From Massilia niastensis DSM 21313 (GTDB lineage: Bacteria > Pseudomonadota > Gammaproteobacteria > Burkholderiales > Burkholderiaceae_D), in NCBI RefSeq assembly GCF_000382345.1, contig NZ_KB908082.1, positions 88,064 through 152,063 of the forward strand: a stretch of 64,000 nucleotides of DNA, in the 5' to 3' direction. The position numbers and the translations under genes are program-made. This document shows positions 8,266 to 16,510 of this stretch, in pieces; the stretch's first letter is position 1, and each line of letters opens with the position of its first letter. Under the pieces are notes generated by a model. The model was given only the letters and a program-made list of their open reading frames with translations, did not search any database and had not been told where the DNA came from.

Positions 8266-9150
8266 ATGAAACGATTGTTGAAGACCGTGCTGCTGGCATC
8301 CATGTCGATGGCGTCGGCCGGCCAGGCCGCCGTCAGCGTGGTGGACGATGCCGGCCGCCGGATCACGCTCGGCAAGCCCGCGCAGCGCGTGATCTCGATG
8401 GCCCCGCACGTCACCGAGCTGCTGTACGCGGCCGGCGCCGGCGAGCGGGTGGTCGGCGCGATGAACTACAGCGACTACCCGGAAGCGGCGAAGAAGCTGC
8501 CCCTGGTCGGCAGCAACAGCCAGGTCGACGTCGAGCGGGTGCTGGCGCTGAAGCCCGACCTGCTGGTGGTCTGGCACAGCGGGAATACCGCGCGCCAGAT
8601 CGCCCAGCTGGAAAGCCTCGGCATCCCCGTCTTCCACAGCGAGCCGCGCCGGCTGGAAGGGGTGGCCGACAACCTGGTGCGCCTCGGGCAGCTGATGGGA
8701 ACGAGCAGCGCCGCGCAGGCGGCCGCCGCCGGCTACCGCGCCCAGATCGCCGCCTTGTCCCAGCGCTACGGCAGGCGCAGCCCGGTCACGGTGTTCTACC
8801 AGATCTGGGACCGGCCCCTGTACACGCTGAACGACGGCCAGATCGCCAGCGACATCATCCGCCTCTGCGGCGGGCGCAACGTGTTCGGCGAACTGAAGGT
8901 GGTCGCGCCCGAGGTCAGCATCGAGGCGGTGCTGGAGCGCGATCCCGAAGTGGTCCTGGCCGGCAGGCGCTACGACCCGGCCAATCCCGGCCTGGGGCTG
9001 TGGCAGCCCTACAAGGGCATGACGGCGGTCAGGCGCGGCAACCTGTTCACGGTCGATGGGGATTTGCTGAGCCGGCCCGGCCCGCGCACCGCCGAGGGCG
9101 CCGCGCGGCTGTGCGAGCAGCTCGAGTCGGCCCGTCAACGGCGCCGTTAG
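8266..9150 (+). CDS. btuF: periplasmic cobalamin-binding protein BtuF
   Basis: 294 residues with a signal peptide (cleavage near GQAA, residue 22). Periplasmic binding protein of the two-lobe, helix-linked class III type. The N-terminal VISMAPHVTELLYAAGAGERVVG and the later PDLLVVWHSGN blocks are typical of BtuF. It hands B12 from BtuB to an inner-membrane ABC transporter. It lies 43 bases after btuB, so probably shares the riboswitch-controlled transcript. The usual partners btuC and btuD do not follow and are not in the window. Confidence 0.88.
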   Translation: MKRLLKTVLLASMSMASAGQAAVSVVDDAGRRITLGKPAQRVISMAPHVTELLYAAGAGERVVGAMNYSDYPEAAKKLPLVGSNSQVDVERVLALKPDLLVVWHSGNTARQIAQLESLGIPVFHSEPRRLEGVADNLVRLGQLMGTSSAAQAAAAGYRAQIAALSQRYGRRSPVTVFYQIWDRPLYTLNDGQIASDIIRLCGGRNVFGELKVVAPEVSIEAVLERDPEVVLAGRRYDPANPGLGLWQPYKGMTAVRRGNLFTVDGDLLSRPGPRTAEGAARLCEQLESARQRRR

Positions 9151-9262
9151 CGGCGCGTTAAAGAGGTAAGCAATTGCAAAAAGTTGGCCCAGGTTCATAG
9201 AGGAGAGCAAAAAAGTGGTAATCTCGCGGTCGTTCGCTTAATCACTTTGTGGAAGGATAGTT

Positions 9263-9925
9263 ATGCGCTCTCTGCGTTTTGCCCTCGTTGCCGCCAGCCT
9301 GATCGCCGGTGTCGCCAACGCTTCGCCAGCCGATCCGAAAAACGGCGCCGAATACACCACGCTGTCGGCCCCGCAACCGGTCCAGGCAACGGGCAAGAAG
9401 GTCGAGGTCATCGAGTTCTTCGCCTACCACTGCCCGGCATGCAATGCGTTCGAACCGGCCCTGAACCAGTGGGTCAAGAAGCAGGGCGACAACATCGTCA
9501 TGCGCCGCATCCACCTGCCGTTCCAGGGCCCCGCCGATCCGGAAGCGCACCTGTTCCTGACGCTGGAAGCGATGGGCAAGCTGGAAGAGTTCCACCACAA
9601 GGTGTTCCGCGCCGTGCACGTCGAGCGCAAGAAGCTGTCCACCGATGACGCGATCATCGCCTGGGCGACCTCGAACGGCCTGGACAAGGCGAAGTTCATG
9701 GAAGCGTGGAATTCGTTCGGCGTGACGACCAAGCTGCGCCGCCTGCAGCAGGTGTCGGCCGCCTACAAGGTCAGCAGCACCCCGACCATCGTGATCGACG
9801 GCAAATACGTGCTGTCGCCGGCAACCGTGGCGGAATCGAATAAAATCCAGGATATGGGCCAGCTGATGCAAGCCACCAGCCAGGTCATGGACGCACTGGT
9901 AGCGAAGGCAGCCAAGACGAAATGA
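9263..9925 (+). CDS. dsbA: thiol:disulfide interchange protein DsbA
   Basis: 220 residues with a 20-residue signal peptide ending ANA. Thioredoxin-fold periplasmic oxidase. The active site is FFAYHCPACN (Cys57/Cys60), and the cis-proline loop is SSTPT. The dipeptide between the cysteines is Pro-Ala rather than the Pro-His of E. coli DsbA, which would be expected to alter redox potential. The start is supported by AAGGA a few bases upstream. The last four bases overlap the next gene. Confidence 0.9.
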   Translation: MRSLRFALVAASLIAGVANASPADPKNGAEYTTLSAPQPVQATGKKVEVIEFFAYHCPACNAFEPALNQWVKKQGDNIVMRRIHLPFQGPADPEAHLFLTLEAMGKLEEFHHKVFRAVHVERKKLSTDDAIIAWATSNGLDKAKFMEAWNSFGVTTKLRRLQQVSAAYKVSSTPTIVIDGKYVLSPATVAESNKIQDMGQLMQATSQVMDALVAKAAKTK

Positions 9926-10269
9926 GTAAAGATGTCGAGCGCGAAGTCCTCAAGATGTACGATGGGTCCCGGCCCAACGAGGACGAGCTGTTTGAGACCA
10001 GCAATGTGAACCACATCGCATGGTCGCTGGCGGTGCTGTTCGCAGGCATCGCCGTCTGGCTCGCCATCGCGCTCGTCAATGCCGAGAACCAGCGCTACGC
10101 GCTCATGACCAACAAGTGTGCCGATCCCGTCTTCAAGGGCGAGGTCGACAAGAAATGCCTCGTGACCGTGCACTCGCGCGAGCACTGGTGGGAACATTTG
10201 TGGGTCGGCGCGACGCACGTGCGCGGGCGGTACGACGAAGAGCCCAGCCGTTACGCCAGGAAGAAATAA
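9922..10269 (+). CDS. hypothetical single-span membrane protein coupled to dsbA
   Basis: 115 residues, not recognised. Its ATG overlaps the dsbA stop (ATGA), so the two are translationally coupled. One membrane segment at about residues 31-52 follows a short acidic cytoplasmic N-terminus. The C-terminal part carries two cysteines (KCADPVF, KKCLVTV), which could be a DsbA substrate pair if the domain is periplasmic. That link is inference from position only. Confidence 0.7.
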   Translation: MSKDVEREVLKMYDGSRPNEDELFETSNVNHIAWSLAVLFAGIAVWLAIALVNAENQRYALMTNKCADPVFKGEVDKKCLVTVHSREHWWEHLWVGATHVRGRYDEEPSRYARKK

Positions 10270-10272
10270 GCG

Positions 10273-10385
10273 CGTAGGGTGGGCAGCTTTGCTGCCCACG
10301 CGGTGATTGTTGGCGGCAGGATCGTCGAGCACGATACCGAAACCGCTAGCGATCGCCGCGTGGGCGGAAATCCGCCCACCCTACG
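10273..10385. repeat. REP/MITE-like palindromic element, 113 bp
   Basis: The outer 12-bp inverted repeats are CGTAGGGTGGGC (10273-10284) and GCCCACCCTACG (10374-10385). Inside are two further hairpins, GTGGGCAGC/GCTGCCCAC (10279-10299) and GTGGGCGGA/TCCGCCCAC (10360-10379). It lies between convergent genes, and its right end supplies the stop codon of the minus-strand regulator (10381-10383). The structure is that of a mobile REP-type unit and may also end transcription in both directions. I see no second copy in the window. Confidence 0.8.
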
Positions 10386-11013
10386 ATGTTGTCGACGCGG
10401 GCGTCACCGTGTACGCGCAGCGCCGCGCCCCGCTCAGCTGGTGCTCGATCCGCACCACCTTCACCTCCGGCCCCAGCACGCGCTGGAACACGTCCAGCTC
10501 CGACCTGCAAAAATCCTGGCAGCTGCGCGCCGCCGCGCAGATCGGGCAGTGGTGCTCGACCAGCAGCATGCCGCCGTCTTCCCGCGCCTGCGCCTCGGCC
10601 ATGTAGCCTTCCTCGTCGCGCGCCGCCGCCAGCGCCGCCACCCGCTCCGCCAGCACTGTCTTGCCGTCGATCCGCGCGCGGTAGAGCGCTTCGCCGGCCT
10701 GTTCGCGCGCGGCGACCAGGCGCTCGATGGCGTCCTCGCCGAACAGGGCCCGCACCTGGGCGATCAGCTCGAGCGCCAGTTCGGCATGGCGGTCGGGGAA
10801 GCGCGCGTGGCCGCGGTCCGTGAGGCGCCAGCGCCGCACCGGCCGCCCGACCTTGCCCGGGTTGTCCTCGAAACTCACCAATCCCTTTTCCTGGGCCTGC
10901 TCCAGGTGGCGCCGCACGCCCATCGAGGTCAGCTGCAGCAGGCCGGCCAGCGCCTGGGCCGTCTGCGGGCCGCGCAGCTTCAGGTGGAGCAGGGTCTGTT
11001 CCATCGTGCTCAT
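10381..11013 (-). CDS. HTH regulator of the COG2345/SufR-like type with C-terminal Cys cluster
   Basis: 210 residues from ATG 11013. The N-terminal winged helix-turn-helix (ALAGLLQLTSMGVRRHLEQA) belongs to the ArsR/DeoR-like group. The C-terminal half has CPICAAARSCQDFC and a later RRCAY, the cysteine pattern of predicted Fe-S-sensing regulators related to SufR. ATG overlaps the stop of the upstream MFS gene by 4 bases, so transporter and regulator form an operon. The stop codon is contributed by the palindromic repeat, so the last residues (PASTTS) may have been changed by that insertion. Ligand and targets are unknown. Confidence 0.8.
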   Translation of the reverse strand: MSTMEQTLLHLKLRGPQTAQALAGLLQLTSMGVRRHLEQAQEKGLVSFEDNPGKVGRPVRRWRLTDRGHARFPDRHAELALELIAQVRALFGEDAIERLVAAREQAGEALYRARIDGKTVLAERVAALAAARDEEGYMAEAQAREDGGMLLVEHHCPICAAARSCQDFCRSELDVFQRVLGPEVKVVRIEHQLSGARRCAYTVTPASTTS

Positions 11014-12221
11014 GGCTTCTCCAGCCCCGGATGCACGCTGTGCACGCTCCAGCTGCGCATCGCGAGGGCGGCCCAGGCAGCCAGCAGGCCGCCCAGGATC
11101 AGGATGGCGCGGGTATCGACCAGGGTCAGCACCGAGCCGACCAGCGCCATCACGATATTCGCCAGGCAGAAGGTGGTGGACAGCAGGGCCATCACGCTGC
11201 CCTGGCCATGGTGGGCGAACTGGTCCGCCGACCAGGTCTGCAGCGCGGCGTTGTAGTAGGCATGCGGCACCCCGAACAGGACGATCGCCAGCACGCCCAG
11301 CCACAGGTTGCCCAGGCCCACGCACAGGATCGCGGCGGCCGCCAGGCCCGCGTGCGAGCCGGCGCGCTTGCGGCCGTCGAGGGGGCTGGCGCGTCCGGCG
11401 AACAGCGCGCTCGACGTCATCAGGGCGCACATGCCCATGTTCACCAGCGCGATGCGACGGGCGTCATAGCCGCCGATATCCACCAGCCAGAGCGGGAAGA
11501 ATTCGTACAGGGCGGCGACCCCGCAGGCATAGGCGAAATGGACGTTGAACAGCTTGCGCAGCGGCGCGTGCCCGAGCAGGGTGAAGGCGTGGCGCTGGCG
11601 CGCGGTGGCGAACCAGCCCAGCGCCGGCGCATGGGCGGCGCCGGCCGGCAGGCTGATCCGGACGCAGAGCGCACCCAGCAGCAGCGCGCCGGATGCGACC
11701 TGGAAGGGCAGCGCGACCCCGCCGCCCATCGAGAAGCCGGCCAGCAGCGGCCCGACCAGCCAGCCCAGGTGGAAGGCGCCGTTCAGCCAGGACAGCGCAT
11801 GGTTGCGCAGCGGCCCCTGGATCCGTTCGATCACGATCGCGCGCATCACGGCGCCATTGCCCTCCAGCAGACCGGTGACGAAGCGCGCGCCCAGGAACAG
11901 GACATAGGATTCCATCACCATCGCCGCCGCCGTCAGCAGGTGGCCGACCGCCGCCCCGATGGTGGTGAGCAGCAGCGCGCGGCGGCGCCCGAAGCCGTCC
12001 GACAGCGGGCCCAGCACCGCACTGCCGATCAGCAGCCCGACCGGATTGATCATCAGCGCGATCCCGAGCAGCATCTTGGGCGGCAGGCCGAGGAAGGTGT
12101 TCAGGCCGTTTGCGCCGCCGTCCGCGAACAGCGGCGCCAGCAAGGGATAGGGAAGGGAGGCCCCGGTGGTGGACAGCAATCCGAGGCCGCACAAGGTGGC
12201 GATGAGCAGGCGGTCGTTCAT
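11010..12221 (-). CDS. MFS transporter
   Basis: 403 residues from ATG 12221. About 12 hydrophobic segments, with the loop motif PLSDGFGRRRAL after segment 2 characteristic of the major facilitator superfamily. A TTG at 12269 would extend it by 16 residues but lies in the putative promoter. It probably exports a small molecule whose identity cannot be read here. It is the first gene of a two-gene operon with the HTH regulator, a common arrangement for self-regulated efflux. Confidence 0.85.
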   Translation of the reverse strand: MNDRLLIATLCGLGLLSTTGASLPYPLLAPLFADGGANGLNTFLGLPPKMLLGIALMINPVGLLIGSAVLGPLSDGFGRRRALLLTTIGAAVGHLLTAAAMVMESYVLFLGARFVTGLLEGNGAVMRAIVIERIQGPLRNHALSWLNGAFHLGWLVGPLLAGFSMGGGVALPFQVASGALLLGALCVRISLPAGAAHAPALGWFATARQRHAFTLLGHAPLRKLFNVHFAYACGVAALYEFFPLWLVDIGGYDARRIALVNMGMCALMTSSALFAGRASPLDGRKRAGSHAGLAAAAILCVGLGNLWLGVLAIVLFGVPHAYYNAALQTWSADQFAHHGQGSVMALLSTTFCLANIVMALVGSVLTLVDTRAILILGGLLAAWAALAMRSWSVHSVHPGLEKP

Positions 12222-12274
12222 GGAGGGGGCCGCATAAGGAGACCCGTCGAGCGTACTCTGCAATAGCAATTAAG

Positions 12275-12290
12275 TAAACGAATTTGTTTA
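12275..12290 (-). promoter_or_regulatory. candidate operator upstream of the MFS operon
   Basis: TAAAC (12275-12279) and GTTTA (12286-12290) form an inverted repeat with a 6-base AT-rich centre, 54 bases before the MFS start. On the minus strand it overlaps a TTTACT -35-like hexamer that has TACGCT 17 bases further on. Likely the site for the operon's own regulator; inference. Confidence 0.4.
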
Positions 12291-12291
12291 T

Positions 12292-13620
12292 TTATTGCTG
12301 GGCAGATTCAGCCCTTGCTTCCATGGGCAGGGCGATCACGAAGCGCGCCCCGCCCAGCGCCGAGCGCTCGGCGCGCAGGCTGCCGCCATGCAGGGCCACC
12401 GCCTTGCGCGCGATCGACAGGCCGAGCCCGAAGCCGCCGGTGGCGCGGTCGCGGCTGCGGTCGAGCCGGTAGAAGGGGTCGAAGATCCGGTCGCGCTCTT
12501 CTGCCGGAATGCCGGGGCCGTCGTCGTCGACCGCGATCTCGATGCCTTCGGCATCGCGCCGGGCCGACAGCAGCACCCGCGCGCCGGCATACTTCAGCGC
12601 GTTGCGCAGCAGGTTGCCGACCGCGCGCGCCAGCAGGCGGCCGTCCGCCTCGATCGTGCCCAGGTCCTCACCCAGTTCGCATGCCAGCGCGTGGGCGGCC
12701 GGCGGCAGCGCGTTGCAGCAGTCGCGCAGCAGCGCGTCCAGCTCGACCGGGGCGCTGTTCAGCGAATTGGCGCTGTCGAGCTTGCTCATGTCGAGCAGTT
12801 CGCTGACCAGGTTGTTCAGTTCGGCCAGGTCGCCCTCCATGGCGGCGATGCGCTTGTGCAGGTCCGGGTCCCTGGCGCGGGCGTCGAGCAGTTCGAGCGC
12901 GAACTCCAGGCGCGCGATCGGCGTGCGCAGTTCGTGCGACACCGAATGCAGCAGGCTGCGCTGCGAATCCAGCAGGTGTTCGATGCGCCCCGCCATATGG
13001 TTGATGCGTTCGGCCAGCGGATAGATGCTGGCCGAGGGCTTCATGTGAGAGCGCACCGACAGCTTGCCGCCGCCGAATTCGTCCGCCATGCGCGACAGCG
13101 ACTGCAATCCTTCCCAGTGCGAACGCGACCACAGGGCGATCGGCACCAGCAGCGCCACCGCGACGATCACGTAGCGCAGCGCTTCCATCTTGAGCGCCTG
13201 TCCGATGTCGATCGGCAAGTCCCGCGCATGCAGCACTTCCTCGTGGCTGCCGATGTAGCGCTCGCCCTCGAGGTCGACGCGCCGGTAGAAGGCCCGGCTG
13301 GCCGGCTCGAGCACGATCTCGCCGCGGTCGAGCGCCGCCCGCTGCGCCGCGCCCAGGGCCGCGCGCGCCTGGTCCAGCGGGAGCAGGTCATAGCGCACGT
13401 CGGACACTTCGCGCACATTGTTCAGGCGCGCCAGCCATTCGTCGGCGGGCGCCTGGTCGACATATTGTTCGAGCAGGAAGATCTGGGCCGCGGCCTGGCT
13501 GCGCGCGATGTCTTCCAGCGGATCGCCGAACAGGCGGCTGAACGCGAAGTAGATGACAAAGGTCGCCGCCGTGATCGACAGCATGACGAGCACGAAGAAG
13601 CGGAAGAAAATCCGGTTCAT
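12292..13620 (-). CDS. two-component sensor histidine kinase (RstB-like)
   Basis: 442 residues from ATG 13620. Membrane spans at 8-30 and 148-165 flank a periplasmic sensor region of about 115 residues. They are followed by HAMP, the phosphoacceptor H-box SVSHELRTP (His229), the N-box (NLLRNALKYAG), G1 (DDDGPGIP) and G2 (GGFGLGLSIA). Architecture and loop size resemble RstB. The likely partner regulator is the OmpR-type gene at 16273-15587, same strand, but two plus-strand genes lie between. Signal unknown. Confidence 0.85.
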   Translation of the reverse strand: MNRIFFRFFVLVMLSITAATFVIYFAFSRLFGDPLEDIARSQAAAQIFLLEQYVDQAPADEWLARLNNVREVSDVRYDLLPLDQARAALGAAQRAALDRGEIVLEPASRAFYRRVDLEGERYIGSHEEVLHARDLPIDIGQALKMEALRYVIVAVALLVPIALWSRSHWEGLQSLSRMADEFGGGKLSVRSHMKPSASIYPLAERINHMAGRIEHLLDSQRSLLHSVSHELRTPIARLEFALELLDARARDPDLHKRIAAMEGDLAELNNLVSELLDMSKLDSANSLNSAPVELDALLRDCCNALPPAAHALACELGEDLGTIEADGRLLARAVGNLLRNALKYAGARVLLSARRDAEGIEIAVDDDGPGIPAEERDRIFDPFYRLDRSRDRATGGFGLGLSIARKAVALHGGSLRAERSALGGARFVIALPMEARAESAQQ

Positions 13621-13818
13621 GCTGTGGTCCTTGGTAACTGTCGGTAACGAAATACTGCCAGATGCATTGACTTCTCCTCGCCCGGCATTGTACAGGGGCA
13701 AGAGGATCGGCGTGGGGCCTTACAAAATGATGACAATTCGTCGACATCTGAAGGCGGAACTCGGCGGGGCGAGCGGCTAAGATGCTCCTACATCAGGAAC
13801 CTGAAGGTTTTCCGTTTG

Positions 13819-13852
13819 CCCACCTGATGCGCGAGTGTCGGTGGGTTTTTTT
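13819..13852 (+). terminator. hairpin with T-run in the 13.6-14.0 kb gap
   Basis: CCCACC (13819-13824) pairs with GGTGGG (13840-13845), followed by seven Ts. The gap 13621-14038 holds no convincing gene. The hairpin faces the plus strand, where no upstream coding gene exists, so it could end a small RNA or readthrough from the divergent kinase promoter. Confidence 0.4.
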
Positions 13853-14038
13853 ATTCGAGCAGGAAGCGACTGGCTGCTGTCATGCCTGCGGCGACGGAGC
13901 AGTCGTTTCCGAATGCACCAAGCTGGGTCCCGTCGCAGTTCACCGAAGAAATTCGTACCTTGAAGTAACAAACCCGGGGGGAGGGCGGCTTGCTCGACGT
14001 AAAATAACGAGTTACCGAACTTTCCGATTGTGCAAAAG

Positions 14039-14878
14039 ATGAAACAGCTTCTCGTCCTGGTCCTGGCCGTCTCGGGCAGCGCTGCAAGCGCACAGACGCC
14101 GACCACCAACCCGATGCCCGATGGCAGCCGCGATATGTACGCGGGGCTGGGCGTCGTGTCGGCTCCGCGTTACGAGGGGGCGGACAGCAGGAAGGTATCG
14201 GCCTTGCCGGTGCTCCAGGTCCAATGGAGCAACGGCCTGTTCATCTCGGGACTGAGCGCCGGCATGCACCTGTCCGACCGTCCGACGGTCGAGTATGGCC
14301 CGCTGCTGACCCTGCATCCGGGCCGCGACGAGTCCGGCAGCGGCCGCGGCATCGGCGTGGTCGAGATGTCGGGCCTGCCGAGCCTCGTGGCGCGCGCCGC
14401 CCGCGGCAACCCGCTGTCGGGCATGGACGATATCCGCTACCGCCTCGAAGGCGGCGGCTTCTTCAACTATTACCTGGCGCCCCAGTGGCGCCTGACCAGC
14501 AGCGTGGTGGTCGGCTCCGGCCATGACCGCGACGGCGCCCGCATGGACCTGGGCGTGCAGCGCCTGGCCGCGCAGGTCGCGCCGCACCACACCCTGTCGT
14601 TCAGCGCCGGGGTGTCGGTGGTCAACCGCGCCTACAACCAGTCGTATTTCGGCGTCACCGAGGCCGAATCCTTCGCCAGCGGCCATCCGGAGTACCGCCC
14701 GGGCGGCGGCCTGAAGGATGTGCGTCTCGGCGCGCGCTGGAACTGGACCCTGAGTCCGTCGTGGATGCTGACCACCCATGTCCAGGCCACGCGCCTGGTG
14801 GGCAATGCCCGCACTAGCCCGCTCGCCGAGCGGCCGACCAACGTGACGGTTTCGACCGCACTCGCCTACCGGTTCTGA
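14039..14878 (+). CDS. MipA/OmpV family outer membrane protein
   Basis: 279 residues from ATG 14039; a GTG three codons earlier is also possible. Signal peptide MKQLLVLVLAVSGSAASA. The mature part is a beta barrel with alternating aromatic strands, opening with YAGLGVVSAPRYEGADSRK and ending in YRF. That is the standard MipA/OmpV pattern. Members include scaffolds for peptidoglycan enzymes and stress-regulated porin-like proteins. It lies between kinase and response regulator of the same two-component system and overlaps the next gene by one base. Control by that system is likely. Confidence 0.85.
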   Translation: MKQLLVLVLAVSGSAASAQTPTTNPMPDGSRDMYAGLGVVSAPRYEGADSRKVSALPVLQVQWSNGLFISGLSAGMHLSDRPTVEYGPLLTLHPGRDESGSGRGIGVVEMSGLPSLVARAARGNPLSGMDDIRYRLEGGGFFNYYLAPQWRLTSSVVVGSGHDRDGARMDLGVQRLAAQVAPHHTLSFSAGVSVVNRAYNQSYFGVTEAESFASGHPEYRPGGGLKDVRLGARWNWTLSPSWMLTTHVQATRLVGNARTSPLAERPTNVTVSTALAYRF

Positions 14879-15582
14879 TGATGCGATTCCCGCACCTTAC
14901 CGCATGCGTGCCCCTGCTGCTGACGGCCAATCTGGCCGTGGCCCAGGCGCAGCCGCAGGCGGGCGACTGGGTAAGCTATCGTGATGCTTACCGGTCGATG
15001 GTGCTTTTTGATAAATACGGCGGAGCGAAGAATTTGCTCCAGAGCCACCTGCAGGTGGCGCCGAAAGAGAAGGGTGCGCTCGCGGAAGGCGTGCAGCTGG
15101 CGCTGACGGGAAAAACCGTCCAGACCAACCTGCCGCTCGATGCGACCGGGCGCGGCGTGCTGCCGCTCCTGAAGGCCGCCTATGACGAGAATGCGGTGCT
15201 GGCGCCGAACCGCCGCCTGGGCGGATTCGCGCTCAGGCCGCGCGTGACGATCGCGCCGCGCGCCGACGGCGCCTATGACGCGGCCGAGCTGCGCGCGGCC
15301 TGCGAGCAGGCGCTCGGCTTCGCCCGCTACAGCGATGCGTCCGCGCGCGGCCGCCAGTGCGCCGGCGTGCGGCTGGTGTTTCCGAAGAAGGGTGTGGAAG
15401 CCGGCGCGCGCGTGCGTCGCGCCGACGGGGGGGAGCAGGCCCTGCCGCTGGCGCGCGGCGCCGCCTTCGCGGGCGATGTCGACGACGACTTCCCGGTCGT
15501 GACCTACCGCTTCGGACCTGGCGAGCGCGTCCAGGTGGTCACCTATAACGCGCCGCTGGCGATCGTCCCTTTGTTCGAGTAA
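14878..15582 (+). CDS. secreted protein of unknown function (DUF2987-like)
   Basis: 234 residues, ATG overlapping the MipA stop by one base, so coupled to it. Signal peptide ending NLAVAQA. The mature sequence has the ordering I associate with DUF2987-type proteins: an early YRDAYRSMVLFDKYG helix, a basic central strand region, LPLDATGRGVLPLLKAAYDENA, and later LRPRVTIAPRADG. The family match is from memory and weak. Probably periplasmic and working with the MipA-type protein. Confidence 0.7.
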   Translation: MMRFPHLTACVPLLLTANLAVAQAQPQAGDWVSYRDAYRSMVLFDKYGGAKNLLQSHLQVAPKEKGALAEGVQLALTGKTVQTNLPLDATGRGVLPLLKAAYDENAVLAPNRRLGGFALRPRVTIAPRADGAYDAAELRAACEQALGFARYSDASARGRQCAGVRLVFPKKGVEAGARVRRADGGEQALPLARGAAFAGDVDDDFPVVTYRFGPGERVQVVTYNAPLAIVPLFE

Positions 15583-15586
15583 ACCC

Positions 15587-16273
15587 TCAGTTCCAGGCCG
15601 AGGGCGAGAACAGGTAGCCTTCGCCCCACACCGTCTTGATCTTTTCCGAGTCCGCGTCGTCGAACTTGCGGCGCAGCTTCGAGATGCAGTTGTCGATGCT
15701 GCGGTCCAGGCCGTCGAATTCGATGCCGCGCATCTTCTTCAGCAGCGCATCGCGCGACAGCACCCGGCCCGCCGCCTCGGCCAGCACCAGCAGCAGCTTG
15801 TACTCGGTGTTCGACAGCACGCAGGGCTGGCCGCGCCAGACCACGCTGCGGTCGCTGGTGACGATGCGCAGGGCGCCGAACTGCAGCACGCGCGAATCGT
15901 TGCCGCCCTTGGCCTGGGTGCGGCGCATCAGGGCGCGCAGGCGCGCCAGCAGCACGCGCGGCTGGACCGGCTTGTTGACGAAGTCGTCCGCGCCCTGTTC
16001 CAGGCCCGAGACTTCGTCGTACGAATCCTCGCGCGCGGTCAGGATCAGGATCGGCACCTCGGACATCTCGCGCAGCTGGCGGCACACCACCATGCCGTCG
16101 AGGCCGGGCAGCATCAGGTCGAGCACAACGACGTCCGGAGAGAGCTCCTTGAAGCGTTCGAGCGCCAGGTCGCCGCGCGTGACCAGATCGACCGAAAATT
16201 CATAGCCGGACAGGTATTCCATGACGAGCTCGGCCAATCGCGCGTCATCTTCCACCAACATTACACGGTACAT
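15587..16273 (-). CDS. OmpR-family response regulator (RstA-like)
   Basis: 228 residues. Receiver domain with acidic pocket (VEDD at 7-10), phosphoacceptor Asp52 in VVLDLMLPG, and conserved Lys in NKPVQP. The C-terminal winged helix ends in SIDNCISKLRRKFDD and VWGEGYLF, where the family usually has VRGVGY. Close to RstA in layout. It converges on the DUF2987-like gene (4 bases between the ends) and shares its strand with the RstB-like kinase 2 kb away. Confidence 0.88.
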   Translation of the reverse strand: MYRVMLVEDDARLAELVMEYLSGYEFSVDLVTRGDLALERFKELSPDVVVLDLMLPGLDGMVVCRQLREMSEVPILILTAREDSYDEVSGLEQGADDFVNKPVQPRVLLARLRALMRRTQAKGGNDSRVLQFGALRIVTSDRSVVWRGQPCVLSNTEYKLLLVLAEAAGRVLSRDALLKKMRGIEFDGLDRSIDNCISKLRRKFDDADSEKIKTVWGEGYLFSPSAWN

Positions 16274-16510
16274 ACAGTTCTCCTTGGACTGTGATTGTAT
16301 GCGACCAATTGCTGAAAATCACAACCTCCATAATTGAGAGACATTCGATTACATATTCGTGACAAGTGCGGCGCCTGCAGCCTGCCTGGGCAGCAATGGT
16401 CGTCTTGACCATGCCCTCCAGGCACAGGCCGGCATCGTGTCATCGTCCTGTCATGCAGCGGGCATATGCTGGGCCCATAAAAGACGATAATGACAACGAG
16501 GAGACTGGAC

